Assembly: GCF_963678185.1 (NCBI RefSeq) | Contig: NZ_OY782757.1 | Span: 1,685,001 to 1,749,000, forward strand | DNA from: an uncultured Tolumonas sp. | Lineage (GTDB): Bacteria; Pseudomonadota; Gammaproteobacteria; Enterobacterales; Aeromonadaceae | Direction of reading: 5' to 3' | Length of the DNA: 64,000 nucleotides | Shown: piece after piece, positions 1 to 9,971 of the stretch | Position numbering within the stretch: position 1 is the first letter of the stretch | How the letters are laid out: each line of letters starts with the position of its first letter | The notes under the pieces: generated by a model | Seen by the model: only the letters and a program-made list of their open reading frames with translations | Databases searched by the model: none | What the model was told of the DNA's origin: nothing | Position numbers and translations under genes: made by a program

Positions 1-303
1 TTGACGCTCTGGCACCCACTCTTTCATAAATTCAAGACACACGACGATCGCTTTCGCTTCGTCATATTCACTGGCACGAACACGCGCCACTAAACCTGAT
101 TCACCATGAGTGCGGGTATTCCACTCATCCATGCCTGCCAGCACTTCATCAGATTGGTGAATAGCCAGCACCGGCCCTTCCGCCAATATATTCAACTCTT
201 TATCCGTAACAATCATAGCTATTTCCAGAATACGGTCAGTTTCTGGTTCCAGACCGGTCATTTCCATGTCTAACCAGATCAGATTCTGTTCATTTTGGCT
301 CAT
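1..303 (-). CDS. orn: Oligoribonuclease, 3' part cut off by window edge
   Basis: Reading leftwards from the ATG at 303 gives a protein starting [20 protein letters not shown], the N-terminus of the DEDDh-family oligoribonuclease that degrades 2-5 nt RNA (and pGpG) to mononucleotides in the cytoplasm. The DMEMTGL segment carries the first catalytic Asp-Glu pair (DxE). About 100 of the usual ~180 residues are present; the rest lies beyond position 1. It diverges from rsgA across a ~77 nt spacer, the same arrangement as in E. coli. Family identity is clear; only the C-terminal catalytic residues cannot be checked. Confidence 0.95.
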   Translation of the reverse strand, partial: MSQNEQNLIWLDMEMTGLEPETDRILEIAMIVTDKELNILAEGPVLAIHQSDEVLAGMDEWNTRTHGESGLVARVRASEYDEAKAIVVCLEFMKEWVPERQ

Positions 304-380
304 CGTATGTCCTTGTTATCGGGAAAATCAGTAATCAGGTGTATCATAGCGACTTTCTCTATTATTGCGAAATTGACACT

Positions 381-1415
381 GTGGCGAAAAAACCAAAACT
401 CAGTCATGGCCAGCAACGCCGGGTCAGTGCTAATCACCAAAAACGTTTGCAAAAACCACAAGCGGATATTGATGACAGCCTGTTAGGCCCGCCGCTGGAA
501 GGACTGGTGATCAGTCGGTTCGGAAAACACGCCGATATTGAAGATAGCAACGGTGAAATTCATCGCTGTAACATGCGTCGCACCTTAGGCAGTCTGGTAA
601 CCGGCGATCGCGTCGTTTGGCGCGCAGGCAGCGAAGCTTTGCAAGGGATCAGCGGTATCGTCGAAGCCGTTCATCCACGCCAGTCGGTACTGACCCGCCC
701 CGATTTTTATGATGGGATCAAACCGGTTGCCGCCAATATCGATCAAATCGTCATTGTTTCTGCGGTGTTACCGGAGTTCTCGACCAATCTGGTGGATCGT
801 TATCTAGTCGCTGCCGAACACGTTGAGATCCAACCTCTGTTAGTGCTGAATAAAATCGACCTGCTGGATGATGTCTCGCGCGAAAAACTGGAAAAGCAGT
901 TAGATATTTATCGCAACCTCGGTTATCCGCTTCTGAATGTCAGCTGTGAAACTGAACATGGTCTGGATGAACTACAAGCACAGCTAAAAGATAAAATCAG
1001 CGTGTTTGTTGGGCAATCCGGTGTCGGTAAATCATCTTTGATCAATGCGTTAGATCCGCACGCAAAAGCGCTGACTGGGGAAATATCCGATCAATCCGGC
1101 TTAGGTCAACACACCACCACCACTGCCCGTCTGTATCATTTTGCGAATGGCGGTATGCTGATCGATTCCCCCGGCATCCGTGAGTTTTCGCTGTGGCATC
1201 TGGAAAATGATCGTGTCACCTGGTGTTTTAAAGAATTCCGCGATTATTTGGGCGGTTGTAAATTCCGAGACTGTAAACATGGTTCAGATCCGGGTTGTTT
1301 GATCCGGGCGGCGGTGGACGAAGGCAAAATTGCAGCGGAACGCTATCAAAACTATCACCGTATTCTGGAATCGATGCAGGATGCACGCAATATGCGGCAT
1401 GTCAGCCGCGAATAA
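381..1415 (+). CDS. rsgA: Ribosome biogenesis GTPase RsgA
   Basis: Circularly permuted GTPase that acts in late maturation of the 30S ribosomal subunit. The protein has an N-terminal OB-fold region, the G4-like NKID motif, then the P-loop GQSGVGKS starting at about residue 211, GLGQHTTT (switch) and DSPG (G3). A C-terminal zinc knuckle (CKFRDCKH...C) follows. The frame is open from an ATG at 339, but the family N-terminus ([13 protein letters not shown]) begins at the GTG at 381, so that start is chosen; its Shine-Dalgarno is weak. Length 344 residues, as usual. It is followed by psd after 71 nt, as in E. coli but on a common strand. Confidence 0.94.
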   Translation: MAKKPKLSHGQQRRVSANHQKRLQKPQADIDDSLLGPPLEGLVISRFGKHADIEDSNGEIHRCNMRRTLGSLVTGDRVVWRAGSEALQGISGIVEAVHPRQSVLTRPDFYDGIKPVAANIDQIVIVSAVLPEFSTNLVDRYLVAAEHVEIQPLLVLNKIDLLDDVSREKLEKQLDIYRNLGYPLLNVSCETEHGLDELQAQLKDKISVFVGQSGVGKSSLINALDPHAKALTGEISDQSGLGQHTTTTARLYHFANGGMLIDSPGIREFSLWHLENDRVTWCFKEFRDYLGGCKFRDCKHGSDPGCLIRAAVDEGKIAAERYQNYHRILESMQDARNMRHVSRE

Positions 1416-1486
1416 TTTTCACACTGACGATGAAGTGGCGTAGAATTCGCGCCCTTTATTTATTATTGATTTGTTTGAGGTTCACC

Positions 1487-2362
1487 ATGAAATTGCTGGA
1501 TGTGCTGAAAATAGCAGCCCAATATCTGTTACCAAAACATGCGGTGTCCCGACTGGTTGGTTATCTGGCAGCTGCAAAAGCCGGTGCCGTGACAACTTGG
1601 CTGATTAAGGCGTTTATTAAGCGTTTTAATATCAATATGAGCGAAGCCGAGTTTGAAGATCCGGCGCATTACAAAACTTTTAATGCCTTTTTTACCCGCA
1701 AATTAAAAGATGGTCTGCGCCCTATCGTCGCTGCTCCTGACGCGGTTGCATTACCTGTCGATGGTTGTATTAGCCAGTTGGGTGACATTCAATACGGTCG
1801 TATCATTCAAGCTAAACGCCATGATTTCAGTGCCCGCGAACTGCTGGGCGGCGATGACGATTTATCCGATCAGTTTCAGAACGGCAAATTTGCCACTATC
1901 TATCTGTCACCCCGCGACTATCACCGCATTCATATGCCGCTGGATGGTGAATTACAGAGCATGGTGTATATCCCCGGCGATCTGTTTTCGGTCAATCCAC
2001 TGACTGCGCAAAACGTACCGAATCTGTTTGCCCGCAATGAACGTGTCGCTTGTGTCTTCAAAACACCGTATGGCCCTATGGCATTGGTATTAGTGGGGGC
2101 AACCATCGTAGCCAGTATTGAAACTGTCTGGGCTGGCACCGTCACACCACCCGCCGGAAAACTGGTCAAACGTTGGGACTTCCATGGCAATACCCCTATC
2201 ACGCTGAAAAAAGGTGAAGAGATGGGGTTGTTTAAGCTGGGCAGTACAGTCGTTTGTTTGTTTCCACCGAATATGCTGGAGTTTGCTGAACATCTCAAAC
2301 CCGAGACTGAAACTCGTTTAGGTCAAATTTTCGCACAACTCAATAACACTTCAGCGCAATAA
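1487..2362 (+). CDS. psd: Phosphatidylserine decarboxylase proenzyme
   Basis: Inner-membrane enzyme converting phosphatidylserine to phosphatidylethanolamine, the last step of the main phospholipid pathway. The hallmark LGST self-cleavage site is at about residues 251-254; cleavage before the Ser makes the pyruvoyl prosthetic group and splits alpha and beta chains. The frame opens at 1295, inside rsgA, but the ATG at 1487 has a TGAGG Shine-Dalgarno and gives the family N-terminus MKLLDVLKI, so it is preferred (291 residues). It probably forms a unit with rsgA. In E. coli mscM and epmA lie between psd and frd; here neither is present between them. Confidence 0.95.
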   Translation: MKLLDVLKIAAQYLLPKHAVSRLVGYLAAAKAGAVTTWLIKAFIKRFNINMSEAEFEDPAHYKTFNAFFTRKLKDGLRPIVAAPDAVALPVDGCISQLGDIQYGRIIQAKRHDFSARELLGGDDDLSDQFQNGKFATIYLSPRDYHRIHMPLDGELQSMVYIPGDLFSVNPLTAQNVPNLFARNERVACVFKTPYGPMALVLVGATIVASIETVWAGTVTPPAGKLVKRWDFHGNTPITLKKGEEMGLFKLGSTVVCLFPPNMLEFAEHLKPETETRLGQIFAQLNNTSAQ

Positions 2363-2371
2363 CATTCTGCC

Positions 2372-2400
2372 ACAGCAGATCTGAAATTCAGGTCTGCTGT
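2372..2400 (+). terminator. Hairpin after psd
   Basis: ACAGCAGA and TCTGCTGT form the outer stem and CTGAA/TTCAG the inner stem, giving a near-continuous hairpin nine bases after the psd stop codon. There is no T-run after it (TCCCTCC), so it is either a weak or factor-assisted terminator, or a 3' stabilising hairpin. Confidence 0.45.
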
Positions 2401-2441
2401 TCCCTCCGAAACACCCCAAGTTCTTCTATAATCGCAACGCT

Positions 2442-2455
2442 TTGATGAGAAACAA
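2442..2455 (+). promoter_or_regulatory. FNR-type site upstream of frdABCD
   Basis: TTGAT-GAGA-AACAA matches the FNR consensus TTGATnnnnATCAA at nine of ten defined bases. Its centre (2448.5) lies about 41.5 nt before a predicted start near 2490, and a -10-like CAAAAT sits at 2478-2483, the geometry of a class II FNR-activated promoter. Oxygen-dependent control by FNR is established for fumarate reductase in enterics. The remainder of the 344-nt gap 2363-2706 contains a TATAAT at 2427-2432 and a long leader; nothing else was recognised. Confidence 0.6.
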
Positions 2456-2706
2456 GATCTTGATAGGTCATTTCTGGCAAAATATCGCGCGTGTCAGGAT
2501 GACCATCCGGATAAAAGAGAGCTGATTCTCATTTTTACGTGTTTGCTTTCGCTACAATTTTTTAACACGTTAGAAATTAACTATTTCTGTTCATGCGTTT
2601 ATCAACAAATAAGCAGAAGATGGTTGTACAGATTGAGTCTATTGTTAATAGACCATCAAAGAGTCGCATAACAAACGCTTGGATTTATGAGCCAGAGGAG
2701 GCCTAA

Positions 2707-4476
2707 GTGGACATTATCAAGACCGATGTCGCGATTGTCGGAGCAGGAGGCGGTGGATTACGAGCTGCGATTGCAATTGCAGAAAAAAATCCCGAGCTGG
2801 AAATAGCACTGATATCGAAAGTTTATCCAATGCGTAGCCATACTGTGGCTGCTGAGGGTGGTGCAGCTGGGGTAGTTCGTGAAGATGATAGTCTCGACAA
2901 TCATTTCCATGACACCGTTTCTGGTGGCGACTGGTTATGTGAGCAGGATGTCGTTGAGTATTTCGTTGAAAATGCGCCGAAAGAACTGACTCAACTGGAA
3001 CACTGGGGCTGTCCTTGGAGCAGAAAAGAAGACGGCAAAGTTAACGTTCGTCCATTTGGCGGCATGAAAATTCCGCGTACTTGGTTTGCTGCCGATAAAA
3101 CTGGCTTCCACATTCTGCATACCCTGTTCCAGACTTCGATTAAATACCCTTCTATTAAGCGCTTTGATGAACATTTCGTACTCGATTTGTTAGTACATGA
3201 TGGTCGTCCGCAAGGTGTGGTCTGTTTTGATATTCAAAATGGCGTCACCCGCATTATTCAGGCGAAATCCGTCATTATTGCCACCGGTGGTGGCAGCCGT
3301 GTTTATCGCTTCAACACCAATGGCGGCATTGTTACTGGTGATGGTATGGCACTGGCTTACCGTCATGGTGTACCACTGCGCGACATGGAATTTGTTCAGT
3401 ATCATCCAACCGGCCTACCCGGTTCAGGCATTCTGATGACCGAAGGCTGCCGTGGTGAAGGCGGCATTCTGCTGAACAAAGATGGTTACCGCTATCTGCA
3501 GGATTATGGTTTAGGCCCGGAAATTCCCGTGGGTGAAACCAAAAACAAATACATGGAGTTGGGTCCACGCGACCGCTTGTCACAAGCCTTCTGGCAGGAA
3601 CAGCAACGCGGTCGCACGATAGAATCGCCGTTCGGTGATATCGTGCATCTGGATCTGCGCCATCTGGGCGAGAAAAAACTGCTGGAACGTCTGCCCTTCA
3701 TTTGCGAACTATCGCGTGCCTATATGGGTGTTGACCCGGTCAAAGAGCCGATCCCGGTTCGTCCAGTCGTTCACTACACCATGGGTGGTATCGAAACGGA
3801 CGGTCTGGGCGCAACCCGCATGCCAGGTCTGTTTGCTGTGGGTGAATGTGCATCGAATGGTCTGCATGGTGCCAACCGTTTAGGTTCAAACTCCCTGTGT
3901 GAAATCGTGGTATTCGGCAAAGTGGCCGGTGAACAAGCCGCCTTGTTTGCTCAACAACACAGCCATATCGACAGCAATATTCTGTATCGCCAGGGTATGG
4001 AAGTCGTTGCAAAATCAATGGCTCTGATGGAAAACGGTGGCACAGAAAATCCAGCCGATATCCGTAATGAGATGGGTGATGCGATGGAAAGCGGCGTGGG
4101 TATCTACCGTACCGCTGAAACCATGCAAAACACCATTGATAAGCTAAAAGAGCTGAAAGAACGCTATAAACGTGTTCGTGTAACGGATAAATCATCCGTC
4201 TTTAACACTGATTGGCTCTACACCATTGAATTGGGCTTCTTACTTGATGTGGCGGAATCTGTGGCGCACTCCGCCATGCAGCGTAAGGAATCACGCGGTT
4301 CACACCAGCGCATCGATGGTTATGAAGAACGTGATGATGTGAACTATCTGAAACACTCATTGGCTTTCCGCAATGAAAATGGTGCTCCGACCATTGAATA
4401 CAGTGATGTCAAAATTACCAAGTCACAGCCAGCAAAACGCGTGTATGGCTCAGAAGCAGAGAAGGGAGCGAAATAA
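2707..4476 (+). CDS. frdA: Fumarate reductase flavoprotein subunit
   Basis: Catalytic subunit of quinol:fumarate reductase, which uses fumarate as terminal electron acceptor in anaerobic respiration; it faces the cytoplasm. The N-terminal FAD-binding [10 protein letters not shown] starts near residue 12. His45 in [10 protein letters not shown] is the residue that covalently holds [14 protein letters not shown] and TEGCRGEGG are substrate-site motifs. A GTG start at 2707 is chosen because a strong GAGGAGG lies just upstream and the N-terminus aligns with the family. Length 589, close to the E. coli 602. The stop overlaps the frdB ATG by one base. The FrdA rather than SdhA identity is supported by the downstream frdCD pair. 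Confidence 0.96.
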   Translation: MDIIKTDVAIVGAGGGGLRAAIAIAEKNPELEIALISKVYPMRSHTVAAEGGAAGVVREDDSLDNHFHDTVSGGDWLCEQDVVEYFVENAPKELTQLEHWGCPWSRKEDGKVNVRPFGGMKIPRTWFAADKTGFHILHTLFQTSIKYPSIKRFDEHFVLDLLVHDGRPQGVVCFDIQNGVTRIIQAKSVIIATGGGSRVYRFNTNGGIVTGDGMALAYRHGVPLRDMEFVQYHPTGLPGSGILMTEGCRGEGGILLNKDGYRYLQDYGLGPEIPVGETKNKYMELGPRDRLSQAFWQEQQRGRTIESPFGDIVHLDLRHLGEKKLLERLPFICELSRAYMGVDPVKEPIPVRPVVHYTMGGIETDGLGATRMPGLFAVGECASNGLHGANRLGSNSLCEIVVFGKVAGEQAALFAQQHSHIDSNILYRQGMEVVAKSMALMENGGTENPADIRNEMGDAMESGVGIYRTAETMQNTIDKLKELKERYKRVRVTDKSSVFNTDWLYTIELGFLLDVAESVAHSAMQRKESRGSHQRIDGYEERDDVNYLKHSLAFRNENGAPTIEYSDVKITKSQPAKRVYGSEAEKGAK

Positions 4477-5216
4477 TGGCTGAGATCATGGAGATTGAAG
4501 TATTACGGTATCGTCCTGAAGAGGATAACGAACCGTGGACCCAGCGTTATCAGGTACCATTTACCCATGAAATGTCGATCCTGGAAGCGCTGACCCATAT
4601 CAAGGATCACATTGACTCAACCCTGAGCTACCGTTGGTCTTGCCGTATGGCGATTTGCGGTTCTTGCGGCATGATGGTGAATGGTAAACCAAAACTGGGC
4701 TGTAAAACGTTCCTGCGTGATTACATCAGTGAAGGCAAAATTCGCCTTGAACCACTGGCAAATTTCCCTATCGAGCGCGATCTCGTGGTGGATATGTCTG
4801 ATTTCATGCAGAAACTGGAAAAAATTAAGCCTTACATCATCCCGAAAGAAGAAAAAAATCTTTGTGATGGTGAATACATCCAGACGCCAAAACAGCTTGC
4901 GCAATACAAACAGTTCTCACAGTGCATTAACTGTGGTCTGTGTTACGCAGCCTGTCCGCAATATGCACTGAAACCAGAATTCCTCGGCCCAGCCGCGATT
5001 GCCCTGCTCTATCGTTACAACGAAGACAGTCGTGATGGTGCCAAGGAAGAGAGAATGAAACTCATCCACCAGGAAGCTGGTGTATGGAGTTGTACTTTCG
5101 TTGGTTTCTGTTCTGAAGTTTGTCCGAAAGGCGTTGACCCGGCTGCCGCAATTCAACTTTATAAAGCTGAAAGTGCGAAAGATTATGTCATCGCGATGTT
5201 CAAACCGGAGGACTGA
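4476..5216 (+). CDS. frdB: Fumarate reductase iron-sulfur subunit
   Basis: Electron-transfer subunit carrying electrons from the membrane anchor to the FrdA flavin. All three clusters can be read: [2Fe-2S] with Cys56, 61, 64 and 76; [4Fe-4S] from Cys150, 153, 156 plus a distal Cys; [3Fe-4S] with Cys160, 206 and 212 plus Cys216 in the CxxxCP motif. The ligand spacing matches E. coli FrdB. Length 246 residues (E. coli 244). Translationally coupled to frdA by a one-base stop/start overlap and two bases before frdC. Confidence 0.97.
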   Translation: MAEIMEIEVLRYRPEEDNEPWTQRYQVPFTHEMSILEALTHIKDHIDSTLSYRWSCRMAICGSCGMMVNGKPKLGCKTFLRDYISEGKIRLEPLANFPIERDLVVDMSDFMQKLEKIKPYIIPKEEKNLCDGEYIQTPKQLAQYKQFSQCINCGLCYAACPQYALKPEFLGPAAIALLYRYNEDSRDGAKEERMKLIHQEAGVWSCTFVGFCSEVCPKGVDPAAAIQLYKAESAKDYVIAMFKPED

Positions 5217-5218
5217 TC

Positions 5219-5623
5219 ATGGATATCTCTCAAAGCAAACGTAAACCGTATGTCCGTCAGGTTAAAAAGAGCTGGTGGTTACGTAACAGTTTTTATACTG
5301 GCTACATGCTGCGCGAAGGTACTTGTATTTTTGTGGGTGCCTACGCCGTTATCCTGCTGTGTGGTCTGTTGCGCTTAAGCCAAGGGCCAGACGCATTTGC
5401 TGGCTGGTTGACGGCGTTACACAGCCCATTAGCGATCTTATTTCATCTGCTCGCCTTGGTTGCATGTCTGTTTCATGCCAAAACCTGGTTCTCTCTGGCC
5501 CCTAAAGCAATTCGTATCTTTAAGGGCGAAGAGTTGATGCCGGAAAAACCCATCATTATGGCGCAATACATCGGTCTGGCTGTTGTTAGCGTGATCGTAT
5601 TATTGATTGCGATATTGGCCTGA
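5219..5623 (+). CDS. frdC: Fumarate reductase membrane anchor subunit C
   Basis: One of two hydrophobic subunits that bind FrdAB to the inner membrane and form the menaquinol site. Three membrane segments are visible, about residues 35-58, 70-92 and 112-133. The sequence MLREGT (Glu33) matches the E. coli MLREGT segment whose Glu29 functions in quinol oxidation. 134 residues, E. coli 131. It starts two bases after the frdB stop with GGAGG overlapping the frdB end. Confidence 0.95.
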   Translation: MDISQSKRKPYVRQVKKSWWLRNSFYTGYMLREGTCIFVGAYAVILLCGLLRLSQGPDAFAGWLTALHSPLAILFHLLALVACLFHAKTWFSLAPKAIRIFKGEELMPEKPIIMAQYIGLAVVSVIVLLIAILA

Positions 5624-5638
5624 TAAGGAGCATTCACC

Positions 5639-5989
5639 ATGAAACGTTCTGATGAACCTGTATATTGGTTATTGTTTGGTGCGGGTGGCGTGGTTGCCGC
5701 CGTGCTGTTGCCGGTGTTGATCCTGATCACCGGATTGCTGGTGCCACTTGGTATTCTGAATGCCGACACCTTAAGTTATGAAAAAATGCACGCGCTGGCG
5801 ACATCTTGGTGGGGTGCACCGGTTCTGTTAGCCGCCATCGCATTGCCTATCTTTCATGCGATGCACCGTGTCTATCATGGTTTGCATGATTTAGGTATTC
5901 ACCCAACTAAATTCCTGCATTATCTGTTGTATGGTTTTGCATTTTTAGTTTCTGTCGCTGCGTTAACATTACTGATACAAATGCACTAA
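5639..5989 (+). CDS. frdD: Fumarate reductase membrane anchor subunit D
   Basis: Second membrane anchor of fumarate reductase. It begins MKRSDEPVYW like E. coli FrdD, has three hydrophobic segments (about residues 15-38, 57-78, 96-114) and contains the HRVYHGLHD segment typical of the family. 116 residues (E. coli 119). A clear AAGGAG lies before the ATG. It is the last gene of the frd operon and is followed by a rho-independent terminator. Confidence 0.95.
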   Translation: MKRSDEPVYWLLFGAGGVVAAVLLPVLILITGLLVPLGILNADTLSYEKMHALATSWWGAPVLLAAIALPIFHAMHRVYHGLHDLGIHPTKFLHYLLYGFAFLVSVAALTLLIQMH

Positions 5990-6027
5990 CAACCATTGTA
6001 TCTCGCTAAAAGCAGCGTATGATGTCC

Positions 6028-6062
6028 AAAACCGGAGGCCTTAGAAACCTACCGGTTTTTTT
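6028..6062 (+). terminator. Rho-independent terminator after frdD
   Basis: AAAACCGG...CCGGTTTTTTT with inner GG/CC pairing forms a stem ending in a seven-T run, 39 bases after the frdD stop and 38 bases before guaC. Confidence 0.8.
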
Positions 6063-6099
6063 GTGCCTGATTTTCAGTAATACATTGAGGCAATGACCC

Positions 6100-7143
6100 A
6101 TGCGTATCGAAGAAGATCTGAAGCTCGGTTTTAAAGATATCCTGTTCCGCCCTAAACGCTCCACACTGAGCAGTCGCTCACAAGTCGAATTACATCGTGA
6201 ATTTCGCTTTCGCCACACGCAAACTACTTGGCATGGTGTACCGATCATTGCGGCCAATATGGATACTGTTGGCACGTTTACCATGGCCAAAGCACTGGCC
6301 AGTTTCGACGTCATGACCGCGATCCATAAGCATTATAGTGAACAGCAATGGCAAGCCTTCATACAGCAAAGTAACGATGCCATGTTGCAATATTGCATGG
6401 TGTCTACCGGTACATCGAAAGAAGATTTCCTGAAGTTGCAGCGCATCTTGGCCTTATCGCCGGCATTACGTTTTATCTGTGTGGATGTGGCCAATGGTTA
6501 CTCGGAACATTTCACTGATTTCGTCAAAAAAGTACGCGACGCATTTCCGCAACACGTTATTTGTGCCGGTAACGTGGTAACCGGTGAAATGGTGGAAGAG
6601 CTTGTGCTCTCTGGTGCTGATATAGTTAAGGTCGGCATTGGCCCAGGCTCGGTCTGTACCACCCGCGTGAAAACCGGCGTCGGTTATCCGCAGCTCTCGG
6701 CCATTATTGAGTGCGCTGATGCCGCCCATGGCTTAGGCGGACAAATCGTCGCAGATGGCGGCTGCACTTGCCCGGGTGACGTTGCCAAAGCCTTTGGCGG
6801 CGGTGCTGATTTCGTGATGCTCGGCGGTATGCTGGCAGCCCATGAAGAATCCGGTGGCGAGAAATTTGAACGCAATGGTAAAACCTTTATGCGTTTTTAT
6901 GGCATGAGTTCATCCACTGCGATGGAACAACATGCCGGTGGCGTCGCACATTACCGCGCCTCTGAAGGGAAAACGGTCGAACTCGCCTTCCGCGGTTCCG
7001 TCTCTTCCACGATCCAAGACATTCTGGGCGGTGTGCGCTCAACTTGTACCTATGTTGGTGCAGCAAAGCTGAAAGAGCTCACCAAACGCACCACCTTCAT
7101 TCGCGTCAGTGAACAAGAAAACCAGATTTACGGCCGCGAATAA
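6100..7143 (+). CDS. guaC: GMP reductase
   Basis: NADPH-dependent reductive deamination of GMP to IMP, in purine interconversion. It is an IMPDH/GMPR-type TIM barrel; the catalytic cysteine is Cys186 in GPGSVCTTR, preceded by the monovalent-cation loop. The protein shares extended identical segments with E. coli GuaC and has the same length (347). It lacks the CBS domains of IMP dehydrogenase, which rules out guaB. The ATG is preceded by GAGG. It stands alone between two terminators. Confidence 0.97.
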   Translation: MRIEEDLKLGFKDILFRPKRSTLSSRSQVELHREFRFRHTQTTWHGVPIIAANMDTVGTFTMAKALASFDVMTAIHKHYSEQQWQAFIQQSNDAMLQYCMVSTGTSKEDFLKLQRILALSPALRFICVDVANGYSEHFTDFVKKVRDAFPQHVICAGNVVTGEMVEELVLSGADIVKVGIGPGSVCTTRVKTGVGYPQLSAIIECADAAHGLGGQIVADGGCTCPGDVAKAFGGGADFVMLGGMLAAHEESGGEKFERNGKTFMRFYGMSSSTAMEQHAGGVAHYRASEGKTVELAFRGSVSSTIQDILGGVRSTCTYVGAAKLKELTKRTTFIRVSEQENQIYGRE

Positions 7144-7147
7144 CGAC

Positions 7148-7170
7148 AAACGGGGCATTAAGCCCCGTTT
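7148..7170. terminator. Terminator between guaC and the YjfB-like gene
   Basis: AAACGGGGC ATTAA GCCCCGTTT: a perfect 9-bp stem with a five-base loop. The A and T flanks allow it to serve guaC on the plus strand and the convergent small gene on the minus strand. Confidence 0.75.
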
Positions 7171-7187
7171 AAATCCGAACAATCATA

Positions 7188-7388
7188 TCAAACCGTGATA
7201 TTGATGTTGGAACCCACACGTTCATCGGAAGAACCGGAAGAAGCTGCTGGGGTGGGTTGCGGAACAGTAACCGCTGCGCTTTGGATCAGCTGAAGAGCTG
7301 CCTGTCCCTGTGCTTCCTGCTGTTTTTTGGCCAAACTGGCAGTTAATGCTATTTGTCCATAATCAGCACTGCTTGCAGAAACATTCAT
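7188..7388 (-). CDS. Small YjfB-like putative motility protein
   Basis: A 66-residue protein, MNVSASSADYGQIALTAS at the start, rich in Ala, Gln and Ser. The N-terminal ~40 residues, with a QIALTASLAKKQQEAQGQAA helix, resemble the YjfB/putative motility protein family (short proteins of unknown role often found in flagellated bacteria). The second half is a Pro/Ser-rich tail. The frame is open seven codons further upstream, but the ATG at 7388 is preceded by AGGGGATGG and fits the family start. No flagellar gene is nearby, so a motility link is only by family name. Confidence 0.65.
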   Translation of the reverse strand: MNVSASSADYGQIALTASLAKKQQEAQGQAALQLIQSAAVTVPQPTPAASSGSSDERVGSNINITV

Positions 7389-7458
7389 ATTCCATCCCCT
7401 AAACAACATCTATATACGTTAACTATAGCAGAAGCTATGATTGTTTAAAAAACAATCA

Positions 7459-8376
7459 TCACAAAAATTGCACTAACGCTATCACAACTGGCATGGTTAA
7501 CGCGCTTAATAAGGTCGATAGAAAGACTGTCTGTGAGGCAAACTCAGGGTCTGATTTATATTCTATCGCCAGCAATACCGTATTCACTGCAGATGGCGCT
7601 GCAGCACAAATCACCATCACCTGAGCCACCACGCCATGGATGCCCCAAATCCAACATACGAGTGCTGCCAACAATGGGCCAGCCAATAATCGCATGCCAT
7701 TCGATACTAAGACCCGGAAATTACGTACATACAACCGCGTGCTGGCCAGCTGTGCGCCTAAGGTCACTAATGCCGTTGGTACTAACCCTTGTGCCATCAG
7801 ATCCATCGATGTCCAAAGCGGTTTGGGCACATCAATGCTCAGCCAGCGACAAAGCAACGCCAGTAATACTGCATAGGTCATAGGCATACGAAAGTTATCC
7901 AACACCGCAGCTTTCCACGAGCGATTACTGCTGTTGGCATTCATCACACCAATGGTATTCGTTAACAATTGCTGGATCAGCATCACGACAATTTGTACCG
8001 AAAATGCAAAGGCCGTGTGATACATCAACTGCACCAGCGGAATACAGTAATTACCACTATTGTAAAAACAGACTGAATTGATAAATGCACTACGTTTACT
8101 GGCATCCAGCTTTAAGAAGCGGGCACACCCCAGGCAAACTACCCAGAGCAATGCAAACAACACCAGATTCGCCAGAATCAGATCCTGAAGTAATGCGCTA
8201 TTCAATTCCGTCTTATAAATCGTGGTAAACAATAGTGCCGGAATAAAAATATAAAATTGAATTTTGGTTAAGGTGGCGACATTCAGCGGGAACTTTCGCT
8301 GTAACAGGTAACCTGCACCAATAGGGATAAAAATAGGTAGGATGATATTAAAGAATAAGAAACTAACGGTCTGCAT
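7459..8376 (-). CDS. AEC family transporter
   Basis: A 305-residue, almost entirely hydrophobic protein with about ten membrane segments and the auxin-efflux-carrier (Mem_trans) signature region PIFIPIGAGYLLQRK near the N-terminus and an NSVCFYNSGNYCIPL segment near residue 105. Family members export or import carboxylates such as malate or malonate; the substrate here cannot be read from sequence. A strong GGAGGGGGG precedes the ATG. It lies 103 nt downstream of queE on the same strand, with no clear operon link. A second AEC protein is at 18164-19099. Confidence 0.85.
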   Translation of the reverse strand: MQTVSFLFFNIILPIFIPIGAGYLLQRKFPLNVATLTKIQFYIFIPALLFTTIYKTELNSALLQDLILANLVLFALLWVVCLGCARFLKLDASKRSAFINSVCFYNSGNYCIPLVQLMYHTAFAFSVQIVVMLIQQLLTNTIGVMNANSSNRSWKAAVLDNFRMPMTYAVLLALLCRWLSIDVPKPLWTSMDLMAQGLVPTALVTLGAQLASTRLYVRNFRVLVSNGMRLLAGPLLAALVCWIWGIHGVVAQVMVICAAAPSAVNTVLLAIEYKSDPEFASQTVFLSTLLSALTMPVVIALVQFL

Positions 8377-8479
8377 GCCCCCCTCCGATAAATTAGCAAT
8401 AAATGGGTTAGCAATAGAAGACGGTTATTACAACACACCTGTCGTGCTATCTTTATGTTTTGTGGCAAAAAAGCCGAGA

Positions 8480-9151
8480 TTATTCGATATCGAGATATTT
8501 ATGCAGTTGAATAGATAAACGCCAGTTACGTTGAATACAAATTTCCATCGCCAATGCTGTCGCACGCGGTTTCTGGCTAATAGGTTGTAAACAGATCACT
8601 TTTTGGGAAACATCAATATCCGCTAATAAGGCATCAAGCTGGGCAATGTGTTTCGCGGTTGCGACAGGATGCTTGATTTCATTGGCCCGCAGCAGGGTTT
8701 CAGCCAATACCTCATACCCACCCGCCATCTTAATTTTGGGTGATACCGTGACCCAACAAGCGTCATCCGCACGAATGGGTTGGGTTCCGCTGGTTTCTAT
8801 CTGTACGCGATAACCATGTGCCAATAACGTCTGCGACAACGCCATCAGATCGTATTCGCAAGGTTCCCCGCCAGTGATCACCACATGCTTTGCGGTATAA
8901 CCTTGTTCAGAAAAACAAGACAAGATCTCTTCTGGACTAAACCAACTCCAGGCCGCTTTAGGTTTTTTTACCGTAAATTGCCGGATAGGGATAAGATGAT
9001 CGGCATTCAGTTCCCATGAATGTTTCGTATCACACCACGAGCAGCCGACTTTACAGCCTTGCAGGCGAACAAAAATAGCCGGCACCCCGGAGAAAAAGCC
9101 TTCCCCTTGGATACTCTGGAAAATTTCATTGATGGGATAATGATTTGTCAT
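8480..9151 (-). CDS. queE: 7-carboxy-7-deazaguanine synthase
   Basis: Radical SAM enzyme that contracts 6-carboxytetrahydropterin to 7-carboxy-7-deazaguanine in the queuosine (preQ0) pathway. The cluster motif CKVGCSWC (CxxxCxxC) occupies residues 33-40, within [27 protein letters not shown] and the C-terminal QPISQK and [12 protein letters not shown] segments match E. coli QueE. Length 223, the E. coli protein having the same size. The other pre-queuosine genes are not in this window. Confidence 0.96.
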   Translation of the reverse strand: MTNHYPINEIFQSIQGEGFFSGVPAIFVRLQGCKVGCSWCDTKHSWELNADHLIPIRQFTVKKPKAAWSWFSPEEILSCFSEQGYTAKHVVITGGEPCEYDLMALSQTLLAHGYRVQIETSGTQPIRADDACWVTVSPKIKMAGGYEVLAETLLRANEIKHPVATAKHIAQLDALLADIDVSQKVICLQPISQKPRATALAMEICIQRNWRLSIQLHKYLDIE

Positions 9152-9170
9152 CTTTTTTTACCAGAAATGA

Positions 9171-9196
9171 AAAGACCAACCCCAAGGGATTGGCCT
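9171..9196 (-). terminator. Terminator of the rpsF-rpsR-rplI operon
   Basis: On the minus strand GGCCAATCC CTTG GGGTTGGTC followed by TTTTCATTT. It lies about 30 bases after the rplI stop. Confidence 0.8.
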
Positions 9197-9224
9197 ATTC
9201 AACGATGTCTATTACTGAATAAAA

Positions 9225-9674
9225 TTATTCAGCAACAACAGCCACTTTAACAGTGGTGTTTACATCAGTGTGCAGGTGAACAACGATGTCGTATTCACCA
9301 ACGCTGCGCAGAACGCCGTCCGGCATGCGAACTTCGCTCTTAGCAACAGCAACACCAGCAGCAGTGATCGCATCAGCGATATCACGGGTGCCAACTGAAC
9401 CGAACAGTTTACCTTCGTCACCAGCTTTGGTAGCGATAGTTACGTTGGTCAGTGCAGACAACTGAGCAGCACGAGCTTCAGCAGCAGCTTTAACGTCAGC
9501 CAGTTTGGCTTCCAGTTCAGCGCGGCGAGCTTCGAAAGCAGCCAGATTGTCTTTGGTAGCCATTACAGCTTTGCCTTGTGGGAACAAGTAGTTACGAGCG
9601 AAACCGCTTTTAACTGTAACTTTTTCACCCAGACCGCCCAGATGAGCGATTTTGTCTAACAGAATAACTTCCAT
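9225..9674 (-). CDS. rplI: Large ribosomal subunit protein bL9
   Basis: 149 residues beginning [19 protein letters not shown], the N-terminal rRNA-binding domain of bL9, followed by the long central helix (about residues 41-75) and the C-terminal domain. bL9 sits near the L1 stalk of the 50S subunit and helps keep the reading frame. It is the last gene of the rpsF operon, 39 nt after rpsR, and ends at a terminator. Confidence 0.97.
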   Translation of the reverse strand: MEVILLDKIAHLGGLGEKVTVKSGFARNYLFPQGKAVMATKDNLAAFEARRAELEAKLADVKAAAEARAAQLSALTNVTIATKAGDEGKLFGSVGTRDIADAITAAGVAVAKSEVRMPDGVLRSVGEYDIVVHLHTDVNTTVKVAVVAE

Positions 9675-9713
9675 TACCTTTCCTCGATTAGGTTGAGTTA
9701 GGCCAGTTGCCGA

Positions 9714-9944
9714 TTACTTGTTATGCAGATCGGTGTACGGCAGCAGAGCCAGGTAACGAGCACGTTTGATAGCACGTGCCAGTTGACGCTGATATTTAGC
9801 ACGAGTACCAGTGATACGGCTTGGTACGATCTTGCCAGATTCAGTAACGTAGTTTTTCAGAGTAACGGTGTCTTTGTAATCGATTTCGATTACACGTTCA
9901 GCAGTGAAACGGCAGAACTTACGACGACGGAAAAAACGTGACAT
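9714..9944 (-). CDS. rpsR: Small ribosomal subunit protein bS18
   Basis: 76 residues, [12 protein letters not shown] then [20 protein letters not shown] and a basic C-terminus ([20 protein letters not shown]), all typical of bS18, which binds the 30S platform as a dimer with bS6. An AGAGGAT lies just upstream of the ATG. It starts only 27 nt after rpsF; the priB gene that separates these two in E. coli is absent. Confidence 0.97.
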   Translation of the reverse strand: MSRFFRRRKFCRFTAERVIEIDYKDTVTLKNYVTESGKIVPSRITGTRAKYQRQLARAIKRARYLALLPYTDLHNK

Positions 9945-9971
9945 GTCGATTATCCTCTATGATGACTGGAA

